Shown in pieces: positions 10,081 through 20,384 of a DNA stretch of 64,000 nt. Position numbers and translations under genes: made by a program. Numbering within the stretch: position 1 is the stretch's first letter; every line of letters begins with the position of its first letter. Source of the DNA: Pycnococcus provasolii (lineage: Eukaryota > Chlorophyta > Pseudoscourfieldiophyceae > Pseudoscourfieldiales > Pycnococcaceae); the NCBI GenBank assembly GCA_938743325.2, contig OW568893.1, positions 248,001 to 312,000 of the forward strand, in the 5' to 3' direction. The notes under the pieces are model-generated. The model searched no databases, was not told the origin of the DNA, and saw only the letters and a list, made by a program, of their open reading frames with translations.

Positions 10081-11652
10081 TCATTCTTGATCCATGCGAA
10101 GCAAGACGCGCTCCATCGCCAATGCCCACTGTGTCACATGCGTTCCTCCCTGGCAGTACGCGACGTACGGATCGCGCATTGGCCCATCTGCGGTGAGCTC
10201 ACTTGTGCTCCCCTCGATGAATGTGCCTGCCGCAAATATCACCTCGTCGTGGTACCCATCTGTCGCCTCCGAAGTGGGAAGCACGTGCGCGTCGATCGGA
10301 GACGCGTCCGTCTGAATCGCCTGAACGAAGCGCAGCATGCGCTCGCGCTCTCCAAAGGAGAGTCGCGTCACGACGTCGTGTCGACCGTCAAATGCTGCAC
10401 CAGGACTTGCCATCACGCCGAGCATGCGCTCCGCGAGGTACGCGAGCAGCATACCACCCTTGACAGATTCCGCCACGGAGCCGGGCGCTAGCCAGAGACC
10501 TTGGAAGATCAGTCGCATCGTCTCTCCGTCTACCGCGCTGCCGGTGACACCCGGTGCCGCGAGGCGACGAAGGCTCGCACCCACAGCCGCGGGCGTTCCA
10601 GCGACGTAGCCACCACGCGGTGCAATACCGCCGCCAGGATTTTTGATGAGACTTCCCGCGATTGCATCCGCCTTGTGGTGGAAGCTGTACTCGGCGTCTC
10701 CGACAAACTCGCAGTAGCAGTTGTCAACCATGACACGCACGCGGTCGTGCTGTCCCTCCGGCGCAGCAACGCGCGCGGCATCAATCAGCTGCTCCACCTC
10801 CGTGGGAGATAGGCACGGTCGATCGGTGTACCCGCACGAACGCTGCACGAGCACGAGAACACGTCCTTCTGGACTGTCTTCGAGCGTGCGCTTGACAACG
10901 TCGGTGAGCACGGCAGGTTGCACACGCCCTTGCTCGGAGAGCGGCACTTCGTCGTATAGCGCGCCACAGTCCATCAGCGACCCGTCGAGGTACGGCCGTC
11001 CAGCGACACGCCCTTCGTCGCCATCCATAGTGGAATTAGCCGCCGTCGGCGCATTTCCAATCACCTGCATCATCGTGTCATACGGCGCGCCCGCGGCACT
11101 GACGAGCGTGTCACCTGGCCGCAGCAGTCCAAATAGCACGCAAGCCAGGGCGTGCGTTCCACTCATGAACTGTGGTCTGCAAGCTGCCGCCTGTGTGCCG
11201 AAGATGTCTGCAAACACCGCGTCGAGCACCTCCTGTCCAAAGTTGTCGTGCCCATATCCCGTGCTTCCGCTGAAGTGGTCGCGCGTGACCCGGTGCTTGG
11301 TCATCGCGGCGTGCACGCGCCTGGAATGTGCGAGTGCAGCGCGGTCCGCCCTTTGAAATTCTCCTTGAAGCTCTGAATAAGCGTCGTTCAAGGCATCGTC
11401 GAATACTAACAGTGGCTGCCGAGGACGTGAAGGAGCGGATAACTCGCGGGTCAATCCGCGCGGCACCTGAGCACGACCACGACCACCACCACCAACACCA
11501 CCACCACGACCACGACCACCATGACGACGACGAGCACCCGAAGACGCAAAAACCACGGAATGGCTGCCAGGATGGTAACCTAACCCTAACCCACCGCGAA
11601 TAAGCCGAGAACGAGAACCACATGGAGGTATTGGGCATGGCGGCGGCGCCAT
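10081..11652 (-). CDS. PLP-dependent Alr / methionine gamma-lyase-like family protein
   Basis: Encodes 523 residues. After a 90-residue Gly/Arg-rich N-terminus, probably a transit peptide, the sequence matches the family annotated as aluminium-resistance or methionine gamma-lyase-like protein (fold-type I PLP enzymes). Diagnostic blocks are HFSGSTGYGHDNFGQEVLD, the RPQFMSGTHALA loop, DTLVSAAGAPYDTM, VMVDNCYCEFVG with the PLP-contacting Asp, and the Schiff-base lysine in GSLIKNPGGGIAPRGGYVAG near residue 345. Family members occur in bacteria and algae, and their physiological substrate is poorly defined. It lies tail to tail with the aspartyl protease gene, about 75 bp apart. Confidence 0.85.
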   Translation of the reverse strand: MAPPPCPIPPCGSRSRLIRGGLGLGYHPGSHSVVFASSGARRRHGGRGRGGGVGGGGRGRAQVPRGLTRELSAPSRPRQPLLVFDDALNDAYSELQGEFQRADRAALAHSRRVHAAMTKHRVTRDHFSGSTGYGHDNFGQEVLDAVFADIFGTQAAACRPQFMSGTHALACVLFGLLRPGDTLVSAAGAPYDTMMQVIGNAPTAANSTMDGDEGRVAGRPYLDGSLMDCGALYDEVPLSEQGRVQPAVLTDVVKRTLEDSPEGRVLVLVQRSCGYTDRPCLSPTEVEQLIDAARVAAPEGQHDRVRVMVDNCYCEFVGDAEYSFHHKADAIAGSLIKNPGGGIAPRGGYVAGTPAAVGASLRRLAAPGVTGSAVDGETMRLIFQGLWLAPGSVAESVKGGMLLAYLAERMLGVMASPGAAFDGRHDVVTRLSFGERERMLRFVQAIQTDASPIDAHVLPTSEATDGYHDEVIFAAGTFIEGSTSELTADGPMRDPYVAYCQGGTHVTQWALAMERVLLRMDQE

Positions 11653-11855
11653 TGTTCTTTCTTGTCAAGAGGAGAGGGAGGGAGATTCCAAACCCCCCAA
11701 AAAACGAGCAGGGACTCTCCAAACCCCCAAACAACTCCCCCAAACCCCCAAACGAATAAGAGCCTCACAAATCCCCCTAGACTATCAACAGGGCATACAC
11801 GCTCGTGCGTGGGTATGTACAGTACAGGTTACAGGTTACAGTAGCCTACGAACGC
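11653..11855. other. short spacer with CCCCAAA repeats
   Basis: About 200 bp upstream of the Alr gene and downstream of the phosphodiesterase gene, both on the minus strand. It contains repeated CCCCCAAAC-like units (11690-11760) and a TAGACTA heptamer at 11778-11784. Confidence 0.5.
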
Positions 11856-14516
11856 CTAGTGCTCCGTCCACCCGACGTCCGCAGCGACGGGCAAGTGGTC
11901 GCTCGCGAAGCACGCGCTCGGAAGCGCACGATTCGCCGTCACCGCCGCGTGACTCGGTGCGTCTAAACAACGCAACGAACGAAGCGTGCGATCGCCCACG
12001 AAGATGTAGTCGAGGCATCCTTGGAAATCGCCTACGTAATTCGTGTAGTCGGGATAACCAGTCGCGCAAGTCAAGCGTGCCGTTTGCGCCACCTGAAGGC
12101 CAACGCCGACGGCGCCCTCAATGCGTGCGATGCGATCGCCGTCGTCGCTGAACGCAGCAGCACAGCGGTCACCGCATGACGTGCTAGCACCGTCCTCGGA
12201 GAGGCGGAGGAGGCCCGCTGCCTCCACCGCCTCGGCTTGTTTCGCAGCCATCGCCGCCTTCTCTTCACGCACAGCGTCGCGCATGGCCCGCACAGCCGCC
12301 TCGACGTCATGCCACTCCTGCTCGCTGAACGTTGGCGAGATATCGTCTTCGCTCGAAGTGCCAAGAAGAACGCGTCGAAGCACGAGAGCCGCAACATGCT
12401 CGTGCGTCTTGTGCGAAATCGTATTCTGAGACGAGTCAACCAACGTGAGCACGCGCGACTGTGCACTCGCGCCCGGTGGAAGGGCAGGCTTGATAGCACC
12501 ATCTTCGCGGCGGCTGCGCAGCGTTGCCGCCGCCTGCCCTACAATTCGTAGAAGCTCGATGCGTTCCCGCAGCGTCGCCTCAAAGTCTCCCCCGGCACCA
12601 CAGAACCTCTCCACCACCTCGCGTGCTCCAAAGCGCCCGTACCGGAAGAGCTCTGAGCTTACCCACTCGGGATGCGCGGCGGAGACGACACCATCGCGAA
12701 GCAAGTGAAGGCCACCGTCGAATGGCTCTTCATTCAGGTCACCGCACAGCACGATACCGGCATCCGCCCAAGTGACGCGCCGCCGTCCCATGGTGCATGC
12801 GAGATTCGAGAACCAACTCGAGGCGGCATTGAGCAGAAGGTATATCTGCATGATTCGCGCATGGCCTGCACGCGGGTGGAAGAAGAGATGCGTGTTGATG
12901 ACGAGCACCTGCCTTGGCGTACTCGTTCCATCATTTGCGACGCGCGTCTCCTCGAGCAATGCAACAAGCCCAATCGTGGTTGCCTTTTGCAAAGCGCCGT
13001 ACGCATCGGGAAATGCTTTAACGTACGACGCAAATGCCTCGTCTGACTCGCGCGCTTCCGCGGCGAGTGCGCGAAGCTCCACGCGCTCCGTCGCGCAGAC
13101 ACGGAAGTGCGACTTTCGCACGAAGAGCGCGCATCCCTCAGCACTGTCGCTCGCCTTCTCCGCGTGCACGCCCGTATACCCGCGCCTGTGCATGTGCGGC
13201 GCGTACGCGCGATCGAACACAGCCGCATCGACCTCCTGCAATGCGACAATGTCGCCGTCAAGCCTGCGCAGATCGTCGAGAAGCAGGTGCTGGCGATAGT
13301 CTATGCCACGATGTTCCTTTGAGAGGTATGGATACATGTCGTCCCACGTGTGTTCGTATGCCGCGGCGAGGAGGTTGTAGGAAACGATGCGAAACGAGCC
13401 GTTTTCGTTGTCGCGCGATCGCTGTTGTCGGAACGCCTCGGCGCGCGCTTCGATCGCCTCGAGGCGTCCTTGGGGGGCAGGGACGCACGTCACAGCTGGC
13501 GACGCGACTCTTCGATTCAGGATCGCGCTTCCGTCGGTCCATAGTGGCGTGCACGTCACCATGAGTTGCTTATCTTCGACGTCGGGCGTGTATTCTCTGG
13601 CTTGTGCGTGTGGAAGTGGCGCCCACGTTTCTGCCTCGTCGCGACGTCTGTGCCACTGCCATTGCAGGACGCTTGTATCGTCTACGTCTGCAACGAACGC
13701 GGTGCCCTGTGGTACGGCGAGAAGAGGGCACCCGACGATGGCTGTGGTGGGAACGTAGACGGAGTCGTCGACACTCGGCGCGTTGCATCGCACGGGAAGC
13801 CTGGGTGCGTTGTTTGTCCACACGAGGCTGGCGGCACGCGTCCACGCCTCGGCATTGGGCAGTGTATCGTCGATCGTATCGCCGTTGGCGTCAAGCAGGC
13901 GGAGGTTGACGACAGCGGACTCCTCCTCCTCCTGCTGCTGCTGCTGCTGCTGCTTGCTATGAGTCGTGTCATTGTCGTCGTCTTTTTTGTATTTTTTTTT
14001 CGCCTTAGAGTTCTTTGGCATCGCCGACTTGGCAAGTCTCTCCAGTGCTTTTTTGAGTGGTTCATCCGCACGTCGCGCGAGTCGTTTGACTGCGACATTA
14101 CTATTATGATTCACGTTAGAAGAGTCCTCCATGTTGTCCACTAACACGACAGGCACGTCAATCACAAGGTCCGCACAGTCGTTCAGATATCCCGTGCACA
14201 CGTAAACAGCAGGTAGACAACACTCCCCAGGCTGATTACCCGCCGCCGACGCCGACGCCGCCGACGCCGCCGCCACACACGAAGATGCCACCACAGGTGA
14301 TGACGATGATGATAAACTCATACGACGACTCTTTTGATGACTCCTATGCCGGAACAATGAGGCCAATGAAGAGGCGGAATAGCAACGAGGAGTCACGGAC
14401 GACACAACGTCGTGTGCTGCGACTCTTCTTCTCTTCACGAGCACGAGCGAAGTGTGAAACAAAAGACGACGACTGCAACTACTACCTTGTGTGGATCGAC
14501 ACAGTCCGCCGAGCAT
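11856..14516 (-). CDS. 2',5'-phosphodiesterase 12-like (EEP family) exoribonuclease
   Basis: About 886 residues. The C-terminal half is an endonuclease/exonuclease/phosphatase domain of the PDE12 / CCR4 branch: RIVSYNLLA (metal-binding Asn), IVALQEVD (catalytic Glu), VLVINTHLFFHP, the conserved MQIYLLL helix, VLCGDLNEEP, GCLDYIFVGD and the final ASDHLPVAADV. Family members remove poly(A) tails or 2',5'-linked oligoadenylates in mitochondria. The N-terminus (Arg/Ser-rich, no acidic residues for 65 residues) looks like a mitochondrial presequence. The central region, with PLLAVPQGTAFVADV and beta-rich sequence, corresponds to the PDE12 N-terminal domain. A CTG/CAG run codes a Gln stretch. The first true ATG is 14516. 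There is a 130-residue insertion inside the EEP domain between the GDLNEEP and LDYIF motifs. Confidence 0.85.
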   Translation of the reverse strand: MLGGLCRSTQGSSCSRRLLFHTSLVLVKRRRVAAHDVVSSVTPRCYSASSLASLFRHRSHQKSRRMSLSSSSSPVVASSCVAAASAASASAAGNQPGECCLPAVYVCTGYLNDCADLVIDVPVVLVDNMEDSSNVNHNSNVAVKRLARRADEPLKKALERLAKSAMPKNSKAKKKYKKDDDNDTTHSKQQQQQQQEEEESAVVNLRLLDANGDTIDDTLPNAEAWTRAASLVWTNNAPRLPVRCNAPSVDDSVYVPTTAIVGCPLLAVPQGTAFVADVDDTSVLQWQWHRRRDEAETWAPLPHAQAREYTPDVEDKQLMVTCTPLWTDGSAILNRRVASPAVTCVPAPQGRLEAIEARAEAFRQQRSRDNENGSFRIVSYNLLAAAYEHTWDDMYPYLSKEHRGIDYRQHLLLDDLRRLDGDIVALQEVDAAVFDRAYAPHMHRRGYTGVHAEKASDSAEGCALFVRKSHFRVCATERVELRALAAEARESDEAFASYVKAFPDAYGALQKATTIGLVALLEETRVANDGTSTPRQVLVINTHLFFHPRAGHARIMQIYLLLNAASSWFSNLACTMGRRRVTWADAGIVLCGDLNEEPFDGGLHLLRDGVVSAAHPEWVSSELFRYGRFGAREVVERFCGAGGDFEATLRERIELLRIVGQAAATLRSRREDGAIKPALPPGASAQSRVLTLVDSSQNTISHKTHEHVAALVLRRVLLGTSSEDDISPTFSEQEWHDVEAAVRAMRDAVREEKAAMAAKQAEAVEAAGLLRLSEDGASTSCGDRCAAAFSDDGDRIARIEGAVGVGLQVAQTARLTCATGYPDYTNYVGDFQGCLDYIFVGDRTLRSLRCLDAPSHAAVTANRALPSACFASDHLPVAADVGWTEH

Positions 14517-14536
14517 CACACGCCATGCACGGGTAA

Positions 14537-15920
14537 AATAATAATGGACCCGGAGACCAAACCCCGCTATTTTGGTGCTCGAACCCCGCAGGAGGTTTTG
14601 CGGGACCTTTTTGCGGGGTTTTTGTGGAGAGAAGGGTGTTTCTGCCGATGTGCAGACGATGGTGCAGCTGCTCTTTCACGCGCGGTTGCGGCGGTGATGA
14701 GGTCTTGCGCCTTGTGGTGCGAGTCCGCTAAGGTCAGGAGCGTGTCGCGAGGTAGCGATCGTGTATCATCGCTGGTGCCGGCTATGAGAATCTGGATCAG
14801 CGCCTGCTCGGGCATCGTTGCTGATGCTTCACCTTCTCCACGTCAGCGTTCTCGAATAAGACCTCAGGATCATAACTCACCTTGATCTTGTTGAAGAGTA
14901 CGAAGCCCGTGGGCGCACGGTGATGTCCAGCCTTCCCGTATTCGTCAACGTGGACCACACGTCCGCAGACCCACAGCTTGCGCGCTCGTGATTGTACGTG
15001 AAGCGCGCGGCGCCCATCCAATTGCACGGCGCGAGGCTCGTTCTGCTCTCGGTCTCGTAGCGCAGTTGGCGGCGTCGATGCCGGTCGGCTGTGCGACGGG
15101 GATCCTCACGTTAGCCGCCGGCGCCGCGCCCGGATACCACGGAAACGCTCCTGAAGGAAAGCCCGGGTTTTGCAGCGTCTCTCTGATGGCCGGCTTGGCC
15201 CCGAGTCCGTTGGGTCCTACGCTTCAAACGTGCACACGCGACCATTCACGTCCTCGGGAAAGCATGCCACGACACCCTCGTCGCAAACCTCAAGACCTGG
15301 CAGCAACGGTGATACGGTGAAAGTGCTGGTGCGTCGTATGTTCCAGGCGAGCGGGATCCAAGCGGGATCCCGCGGGCCCCCAGTCTGTGCACCAACGAGG
15401 TATCCCCGGCCGGGGGGGGAGCCCTACCCCGACCGTGGCAGACGTGCTTTCCCTCCCGCCCAATATTTTATTCTTCTATTCTTTCTTGCCTGGCCAATTC
15501 CAGGTGGCAACCGCACCGCACGCGCTGAACGTGTCATTTTATTTTGCCTCCAAGAAAGTGTCCGTCGCGCGCGCGTGTGTGTGTGTCTGAACTGAGCGTG
15601 TCTTTATTTGCATCTCATTGGTTGGTTAGGTGTGGCTGGGTTGGTTTGGTTTGGTTGCTGGCCTGGTTGGCTTTGGGAGGTTGTTACTTGCTTTGCTTAC
15701 TTGTCTGCTTTGCTAAGTACCTGCTTTGTGCTTTGTGTTTTATTGATTCTCGAGATTCTCGTTGGAATCTCGTCTCGTCTCGTCTCGTCTTCTCGTGCTC
15801 GTCGCTCGTTCTCGTTCAAGTGCTCGTCTTCGTCTTCGTCTTCGCTTGTGTCTCTCGAGCCTGCTTGTATCGTGTGTGTCATTCATCTTCGCGTGTCATT
15901 TATCATTTCTATCTTGTGTC
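14537..15920. other. gene-free spacer with degraded coding relic
   Basis: About 1.4 kb without an intact gene. Between about 14800 and 15330 the minus strand shows protein-like stretches such as VVHVDEYGKAGHHRAPTGF and GAFPWYPGAAPAANVRIPVA, interrupted several times. It is a broken relic of an unrecognised gene or mobile element. The last 400 bp are T- and CTCGT-rich and look like the promoter and leader of the next gene. Confidence 0.4.
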
Positions 15921-18458
15921 ATGACAGGAGTTGGAGTTGGAAGAGTTTCGTCGTCGTCGGATTCATCTTCATCTTCACCACCAGAGCTGTTGGTGCAGGA
16001 GGATTTGCATGAGCCTTCACGTGTTGTTTTGACTCGTCATGGTAATCATGCTCGCCCTTCGTCATCGTCATCGTCTTTTTCTATAAGAAGAGTTTCAACG
16101 TCATCAGCTTCATGCTCGCTCGTTCGACGTTATTTTTCCTCGCTGGAATCGTGCGTTTCTTCTGGGAGAAGAACATCCTCCGCTTACGTATTGTGGAGGC
16201 GTTGGAGGCGTCTGGTGGATGTCGAATTTGATGACAATGTTTTCGAAGAAGTCGATGATGGTGGTGAACTTTCAAATGACAACGATGATGATAAGCGACC
16301 TGAAGATGCTGCCGCCGCTGCCGCCGCTGCCGATTCTGCTGCTGAAGCAACTATTATTACGACACAATCGCAACGTGACGACGGCAACCAAGACACAGAA
16401 CTTCTGACAGAAGACTACCAAAGAAGAAGAAGAAGCGCCATCGACGGAAGGCCTTCGTTCGCATCGACGTCGTCGTCGTCAGTGCAGTCAGACCCTGGTC
16501 CAGTGCTACTCAGGCCAACAAAAAAAGAAGTACCGCCGCCGCCGCAGCAGCCGAACACGTTCAAGGCATGGACGCTAACGTGGACGTCGACTCCAAAAGT
16601 GCACAGCGAGCCATTTCCGCAGGGCGTCGCGACATTCGACCCCAGCGACAACGCCATCATCTTCTGGACGAGATACCAGCCTGTGGACGAGTGGAAAACA
16701 TCCACCTCAGCATCCCTGAGACTCACCATCACGTGCATGGGTTGCCTTCACGGCACCAAGCCAGCGCCAAGAACCATGGACGTTCCCGTCAAAAGCGACA
16801 ACCACGGCGTCGCCATCGTCGACGTGTCAGGCCTCACGACCAGCGCACGCTACAAATACAGATTCGAGGGGCCTAACGGAGAGATGTCTATGCAGGGGAT
16901 CACGCACACGATGCCCGACGCCAGCGACGAAGTGGCGTCTGTCAAGTTTGCCGTGCTGAGCTGCGCAAACTACCAAGCGGACGACAAGTCATTCAACGTG
17001 TACGACGCCGTCGAGGAGACGGACGCCGACTTCGTACTGCTCATGGATGACTGCCTCAACGATACCATCTACTACCGGGGCGTGCCCAGCCACGACATGC
17101 TGACAAAAGACGACTACCGCGTGCGCTACCAGAGGTACCGCAGCGACGCGTCCGCCACGACGCTGCATGCCAGCAGGCCTTGGATCGTCGTTTGGGACGA
17201 CCTCACGATCGCGCGCGTCGCCGATGACACGGACGGCACGGTGGAGGAACGGCGCAAGCTGGCGGCGGAGGTCTGGCACGAGTACATGCCCGCACGCTTG
17301 CCTGCAGGACGATCGCCGCTCGAGATTTACCGGAGCTTCAAAATTGGCAAACTCGTCAACCTTGTCCTGCTCGACACGCGGGTCAACCGAACGGCGCGGC
17401 AGCTGAATATATCCGATCCGAGGTACTACGCCAACGTCGACGGGACGTCGGAATTCAACGCGAAGGTTTTCCTAGCAGACTGGTGGGACAAGGGTCGCTC
17501 GGCGATGGGAGATAAGCAGGTGCAGTGGATCGCATCGGAAATCAGCCCGGACACGCGCACGTGGCAGTTCCTTGCATCGAACATGCTGATGGGAAAGGTG
17601 GAGCTGCCGGTGGAGATGATTCAGTCGAGCTTGGCGCTGAGTTCCACGAGTACCCGCGACGTGCCAGCTCTCCTCGCCGCGCTTGGCAAGTATATGAAGA
17701 TGCGCACCGAGCTAGCTGCGATCAGGCGAAAAGCTCGCGACGGCAAGGCGAGCAATGCGGAATTGGCGCGCATTGCATTTGACCTTCCGTACAAGTTCGA
17801 CGCGTGGGATGGATACCCCTTCGAGCGCGAGGTGCTGTATGAGATTCTTCGGGAAAGGAATGTGGTGACGACCGCGGGTGACGCGAACAATGCTTGGCAC
17901 AACAATCTCTACACGAATACCGAAGAGAGGAAGTTCGTGGGGACGGAGTTTGCGACGATGTCAGCGTCCTCCCCCGGATATGAAGGGCTCCTACATGGCC
18001 CACTTCTCTTCGGCGAGCTTGTCGTGCTGCTAAGCATGTGCCTTGTGGGTATATGCCACACGACGTCGCCGAGGTCGTTCACGCCGCTGGGTCTGTGTGC
18101 CGCATCGCCGCTCAAGGGACAGCCTTTTCGCGGATCGGCGCTTGGCACGCTCGTGCCACGCCACGAAGATACGGCACGCGCGCCATCTTGGTTGATCATG
18201 ATGACGATGCTGGGCATCTTCGTGCAATATCCAGGACTCATCCGTACGCTCGAGCCTCTCGCGCGGGCATCGGAGCTGCTCAGCGATGATTTGCAATTCT
18301 TAGATGGCTACACTCGCGGATTCCTCACCGTGGAATTCACCCCGGAAAAGGCTACGGGAATGTTCTATAGTGCGACAGATTTTGGACAGGATGACGAACC
18401 TGTTATTGTATATGTAGGTGAGAATGAGGTGAAAAAGAGGCAATCTTCTCCTTTGTAA
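15921..18458 (+). CDS. PhoD-like metallophosphatase homologue with altered active-site motifs and membrane segments
   Basis: About 845 residues from the ATG at 15921; the frame is open further upstream but without an ATG. The N-terminal 180 residues are Ser-rich, then acidic and low complexity. The PhoD N-terminal domain (ATFDPSDNAIIFWTRYQP) and metallophosphatase domain (KFAVLSCANYQ...DKSFNVYDAV) are clear. The expected GDYIY motif reads LMDDCLNDTIYY (near 371), the DDHE motif reads WDDLTIA (near 422), and the GDxH motif reads TAGDANNAW (near 650), so key His ligands are absent. A segment between the GDANN motif and the C-terminal GFLTVEFTPE strand contains two hydrophobic stretches (LLFGELVVLLSMCLVGI; WLIMMTMLGIFVQY). 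It may be a non-catalytic or altered membrane-bound paralogue. Confidence 0.75.
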   Translation: MTGVGVGRVSSSSDSSSSSPPELLVQEDLHEPSRVVLTRHGNHARPSSSSSSFSIRRVSTSSASCSLVRRYFSSLESCVSSGRRTSSAYVLWRRWRRLVDVEFDDNVFEEVDDGGELSNDNDDDKRPEDAAAAAAAADSAAEATIITTQSQRDDGNQDTELLTEDYQRRRRSAIDGRPSFASTSSSSVQSDPGPVLLRPTKKEVPPPPQQPNTFKAWTLTWTSTPKVHSEPFPQGVATFDPSDNAIIFWTRYQPVDEWKTSTSASLRLTITCMGCLHGTKPAPRTMDVPVKSDNHGVAIVDVSGLTTSARYKYRFEGPNGEMSMQGITHTMPDASDEVASVKFAVLSCANYQADDKSFNVYDAVEETDADFVLLMDDCLNDTIYYRGVPSHDMLTKDDYRVRYQRYRSDASATTLHASRPWIVVWDDLTIARVADDTDGTVEERRKLAAEVWHEYMPARLPAGRSPLEIYRSFKIGKLVNLVLLDTRVNRTARQLNISDPRYYANVDGTSEFNAKVFLADWWDKGRSAMGDKQVQWIASEISPDTRTWQFLASNMLMGKVELPVEMIQSSLALSSTSTRDVPALLAALGKYMKMRTELAAIRRKARDGKASNAELARIAFDLPYKFDAWDGYPFEREVLYEILRERNVVTTAGDANNAWHNNLYTNTEERKFVGTEFATMSASSPGYEGLLHGPLLFGELVVLLSMCLVGICHTTSPRSFTPLGLCAASPLKGQPFRGSALGTLVPRHEDTARAPSWLIMMTMLGIFVQYPGLIRTLEPLARASELLSDDLQFLDGYTRGFLTVEFTPEKATGMFYSATDFGQDDEPVIVYVGENEVKKRQSSPL

Positions 18459-18563
18459 TATTGTGAAACTACTTTTATAATTGATGATGTATGTAATAAA
18501 GATGTGGCGGGTAATGCCGTTTACTGTAAGACCAACGAAAGAAGAGTAAACGAGAGCGCGAGA

Positions 18564-19331
18564 CTACTGCACGTCTCCAAGCAGGCGTGCGATAGCGGCA
18601 TCTACCACCTCTATGCAATGTCGGCGTCGATCGCGTGGACTCGCCATGGCTGATGTGTCTGGCGGCGGTGGTGGTGGCGGCGGTGGCGGCGGTGGTAGGA
18701 TATGATTATGATGGTGTTGTTGTTGTTGATGGTGGTGGTGGTGGTGGTGGTGGTGGTGTTGATTCCCATCAGCACAGCACTTGCTCGCGAGATTGCACGG
18801 AGGTAGCAAAGCATCGAAAGCCTTCATGGCGTGCGTTCTTCTGTCGTCACGCCAATGTGCGGTGCAATTCCGCACAAGCCGCACGGCATCGGATCGTTCG
18901 AGTTTCTGCGGTTTCCCGCACGTGCCACACGCGCACGCGCCTTCGCTCGACCCAGCGACGACAATGGCTACAATGAAGCGCACGTAAACAAACTCGGCGG
19001 ACATGGAGTCGAGTCGTTTGTCGAACACGCGGTGGTTTTCACAAAGCGCATCCAGCTTGAGTTCGTGCAAGAGTCTCGCGATGTACCCGACGGCATCCCA
19101 CGCCTCGTTTCTTCCCGCCATGGGGCATGTAATGGTTCGAAGGAGGTGCCTAGGCGGTTCCCACTCGTCAGCGAGCGGCGCACCGTGAATTTCGCTGCAC
19201 AGGCTTCCTAAATCGGTAGCGCGAAGGACGTGTGAGACGAGTGATGCGGTCTGCAGCGGGTCCCATCGCGTCGTCATCGCACGCAGCTCGCATCCTGTTT
19301 GTTGGTTGTGGTGGTGGTTGATGTTCGTCAT
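18564..19331 (-). CDS. hypothetical protein with poly-His/Gln/Pro tail
   Basis: About 255 residues from the ATG at 19331; the longer frame starts with TTG. The body (residues 20-175) is compact and mixed alpha-helical, with a Cys cluster ACACGTCGKPQ near residue 130. It is followed by runs of about 10 His, 4 Gln and 12 Pro from CAC/CAA/CCA-type triplet expansion, then a 30-residue helical tail. No family is recognised. It lies tail to tail with the PhoD-like gene, about 105 bp away. Confidence 0.6.
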   Translation of the reverse strand: MTNINHHHNQQTGCELRAMTTRWDPLQTASLVSHVLRATDLGSLCSEIHGAPLADEWEPPRHLLRTITCPMAGRNEAWDAVGYIARLLHELKLDALCENHRVFDKRLDSMSAEFVYVRFIVAIVVAGSSEGACACGTCGKPQKLERSDAVRLVRNCTAHWRDDRRTHAMKAFDALLPPCNLASKCCADGNQHHHHHHHHHHQQQQHHHNHILPPPPPPPPPPPPDTSAMASPRDRRRHCIEVVDAAIARLLGDVQ

Positions 19332-20088
19332 GTTCGTGGTGGTGGTGGTGCTGCTGCTGTGCAATGCAATAATGCTGGTGATGGAGAGATGTCGTGAACG
19401 ACTAAACAAAACAGAAGTGCACGAGTTGCCGAATGTCCAGAGGTTGAGGTTGGTTGGTTGGTTGGTGGTTCCCCTATCCTCGTACTAATGAGCAAAGTCA
19501 GCAGTCAGCACAGCACTACTCCTCCCTCATTCAAAGAAATTGAGTAAAGGTATGAGAGAAGTATGCTGCAACCTTATAGACTATGTTCTTATCTTCCTGG
19601 CGAGTGACCCAACCAAGGTGTTTCTAAGTTTCTTACTTACCAACGCATGATATCTATAGAGAGGATGATAGACGAGAGATAAAATACGTACATACATACA
19701 TGATAGCCACATCTATAAAGCCATAAAGATGATAAGAAACAGACACCTACCTGCAGACTATGATGGAGAGACAAAATAGTGTATAGGCAGGCGTGTAAAT
19801 TGAGCGCTCCGACGAATTTGACAATCGACAATCTCCACACGCGGCATGGCATGCGAGGATAGATAGGCGAGGAGGGCAGGGGGACATGAACAGAAAGTAA
19901 AGTGTCCGTCCGAGGAAAGTTCAGTACAGGAAGAAGTGCCAGCTGGCAGGGTCCCCTTTAAGGGTAACCCCTAATTCATTCCTAACCCCGAACTCCTAAC
20001 TACTAACCCCTAATCACCAAACCCCTGACCGGCTGACCTTCTCGGCTGACCGCTAACTCCTCCAAACCCCTACGATAATCACCTGACC
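19332..20088. other. spacer with degenerate telomere-like repeats
   Basis: About 750 bp. The right half (19960-20075) contains many AACCCCTAA-type units such as TAACCCCTAAT and AACCCCTGAC. A TAGACTA heptamer sits at 19577-19583. No gene is seen. The transposon to the right inserted into this repeat-rich spacer, because the same repeat type resumes beyond its other end at 26440. Confidence 0.6.
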
Positions 20089-20097
20089 GCTACTGTT
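20089..20097. repeat. left 9-bp target-site duplication
   Basis: GCTACTGTT, directly abutting the left terminal inverted repeat and identical to 26430..26438. Confidence 0.9.
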
Positions 20098-20384
20098 GAG
20101 AGGGGGATAATGGCGGAATGATCACAGTGGTAGTGGTGCAAGACCAACACCGGGTCCCCAGAATAACGGGAAAATTACTACCGAAAATTTACTGGTGCAT
20201 TTACTGGTGCAGACTAAATTCACGGTACAAGAGTTGAGTTTTTCTGGGAAGCACGACCTGAGTGCCCGTACTCTCGTACCGGTTTGGTGGAGGGCCGACC
20301 TATCGCCCCGTTGTTCCCCGCCGACCTAACGCCCCGTTGTGGAGAGGTCCTCCTGGTTTTTTCGCTACCTCCAGGAGCCTCCTG
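20098..20384 (+). repeat. left terminal inverted repeat (287 bp)
   Basis: Reverse-complement match to 26143..26429 with the same length and about two mismatches, both near the GAGTTGAGT...GGAAGCACG stretch. It contains internal GTGCATTTACTGGTGCA-like and GCCCCGTTGT repeats. Confidence 0.9.

Noticed and set aside
15762-15920. Upstream extension of the PhoD-like gene
   Set aside because: The extension begins with TTG and has no ATG; its sequence is CTCGT-repeat leader.
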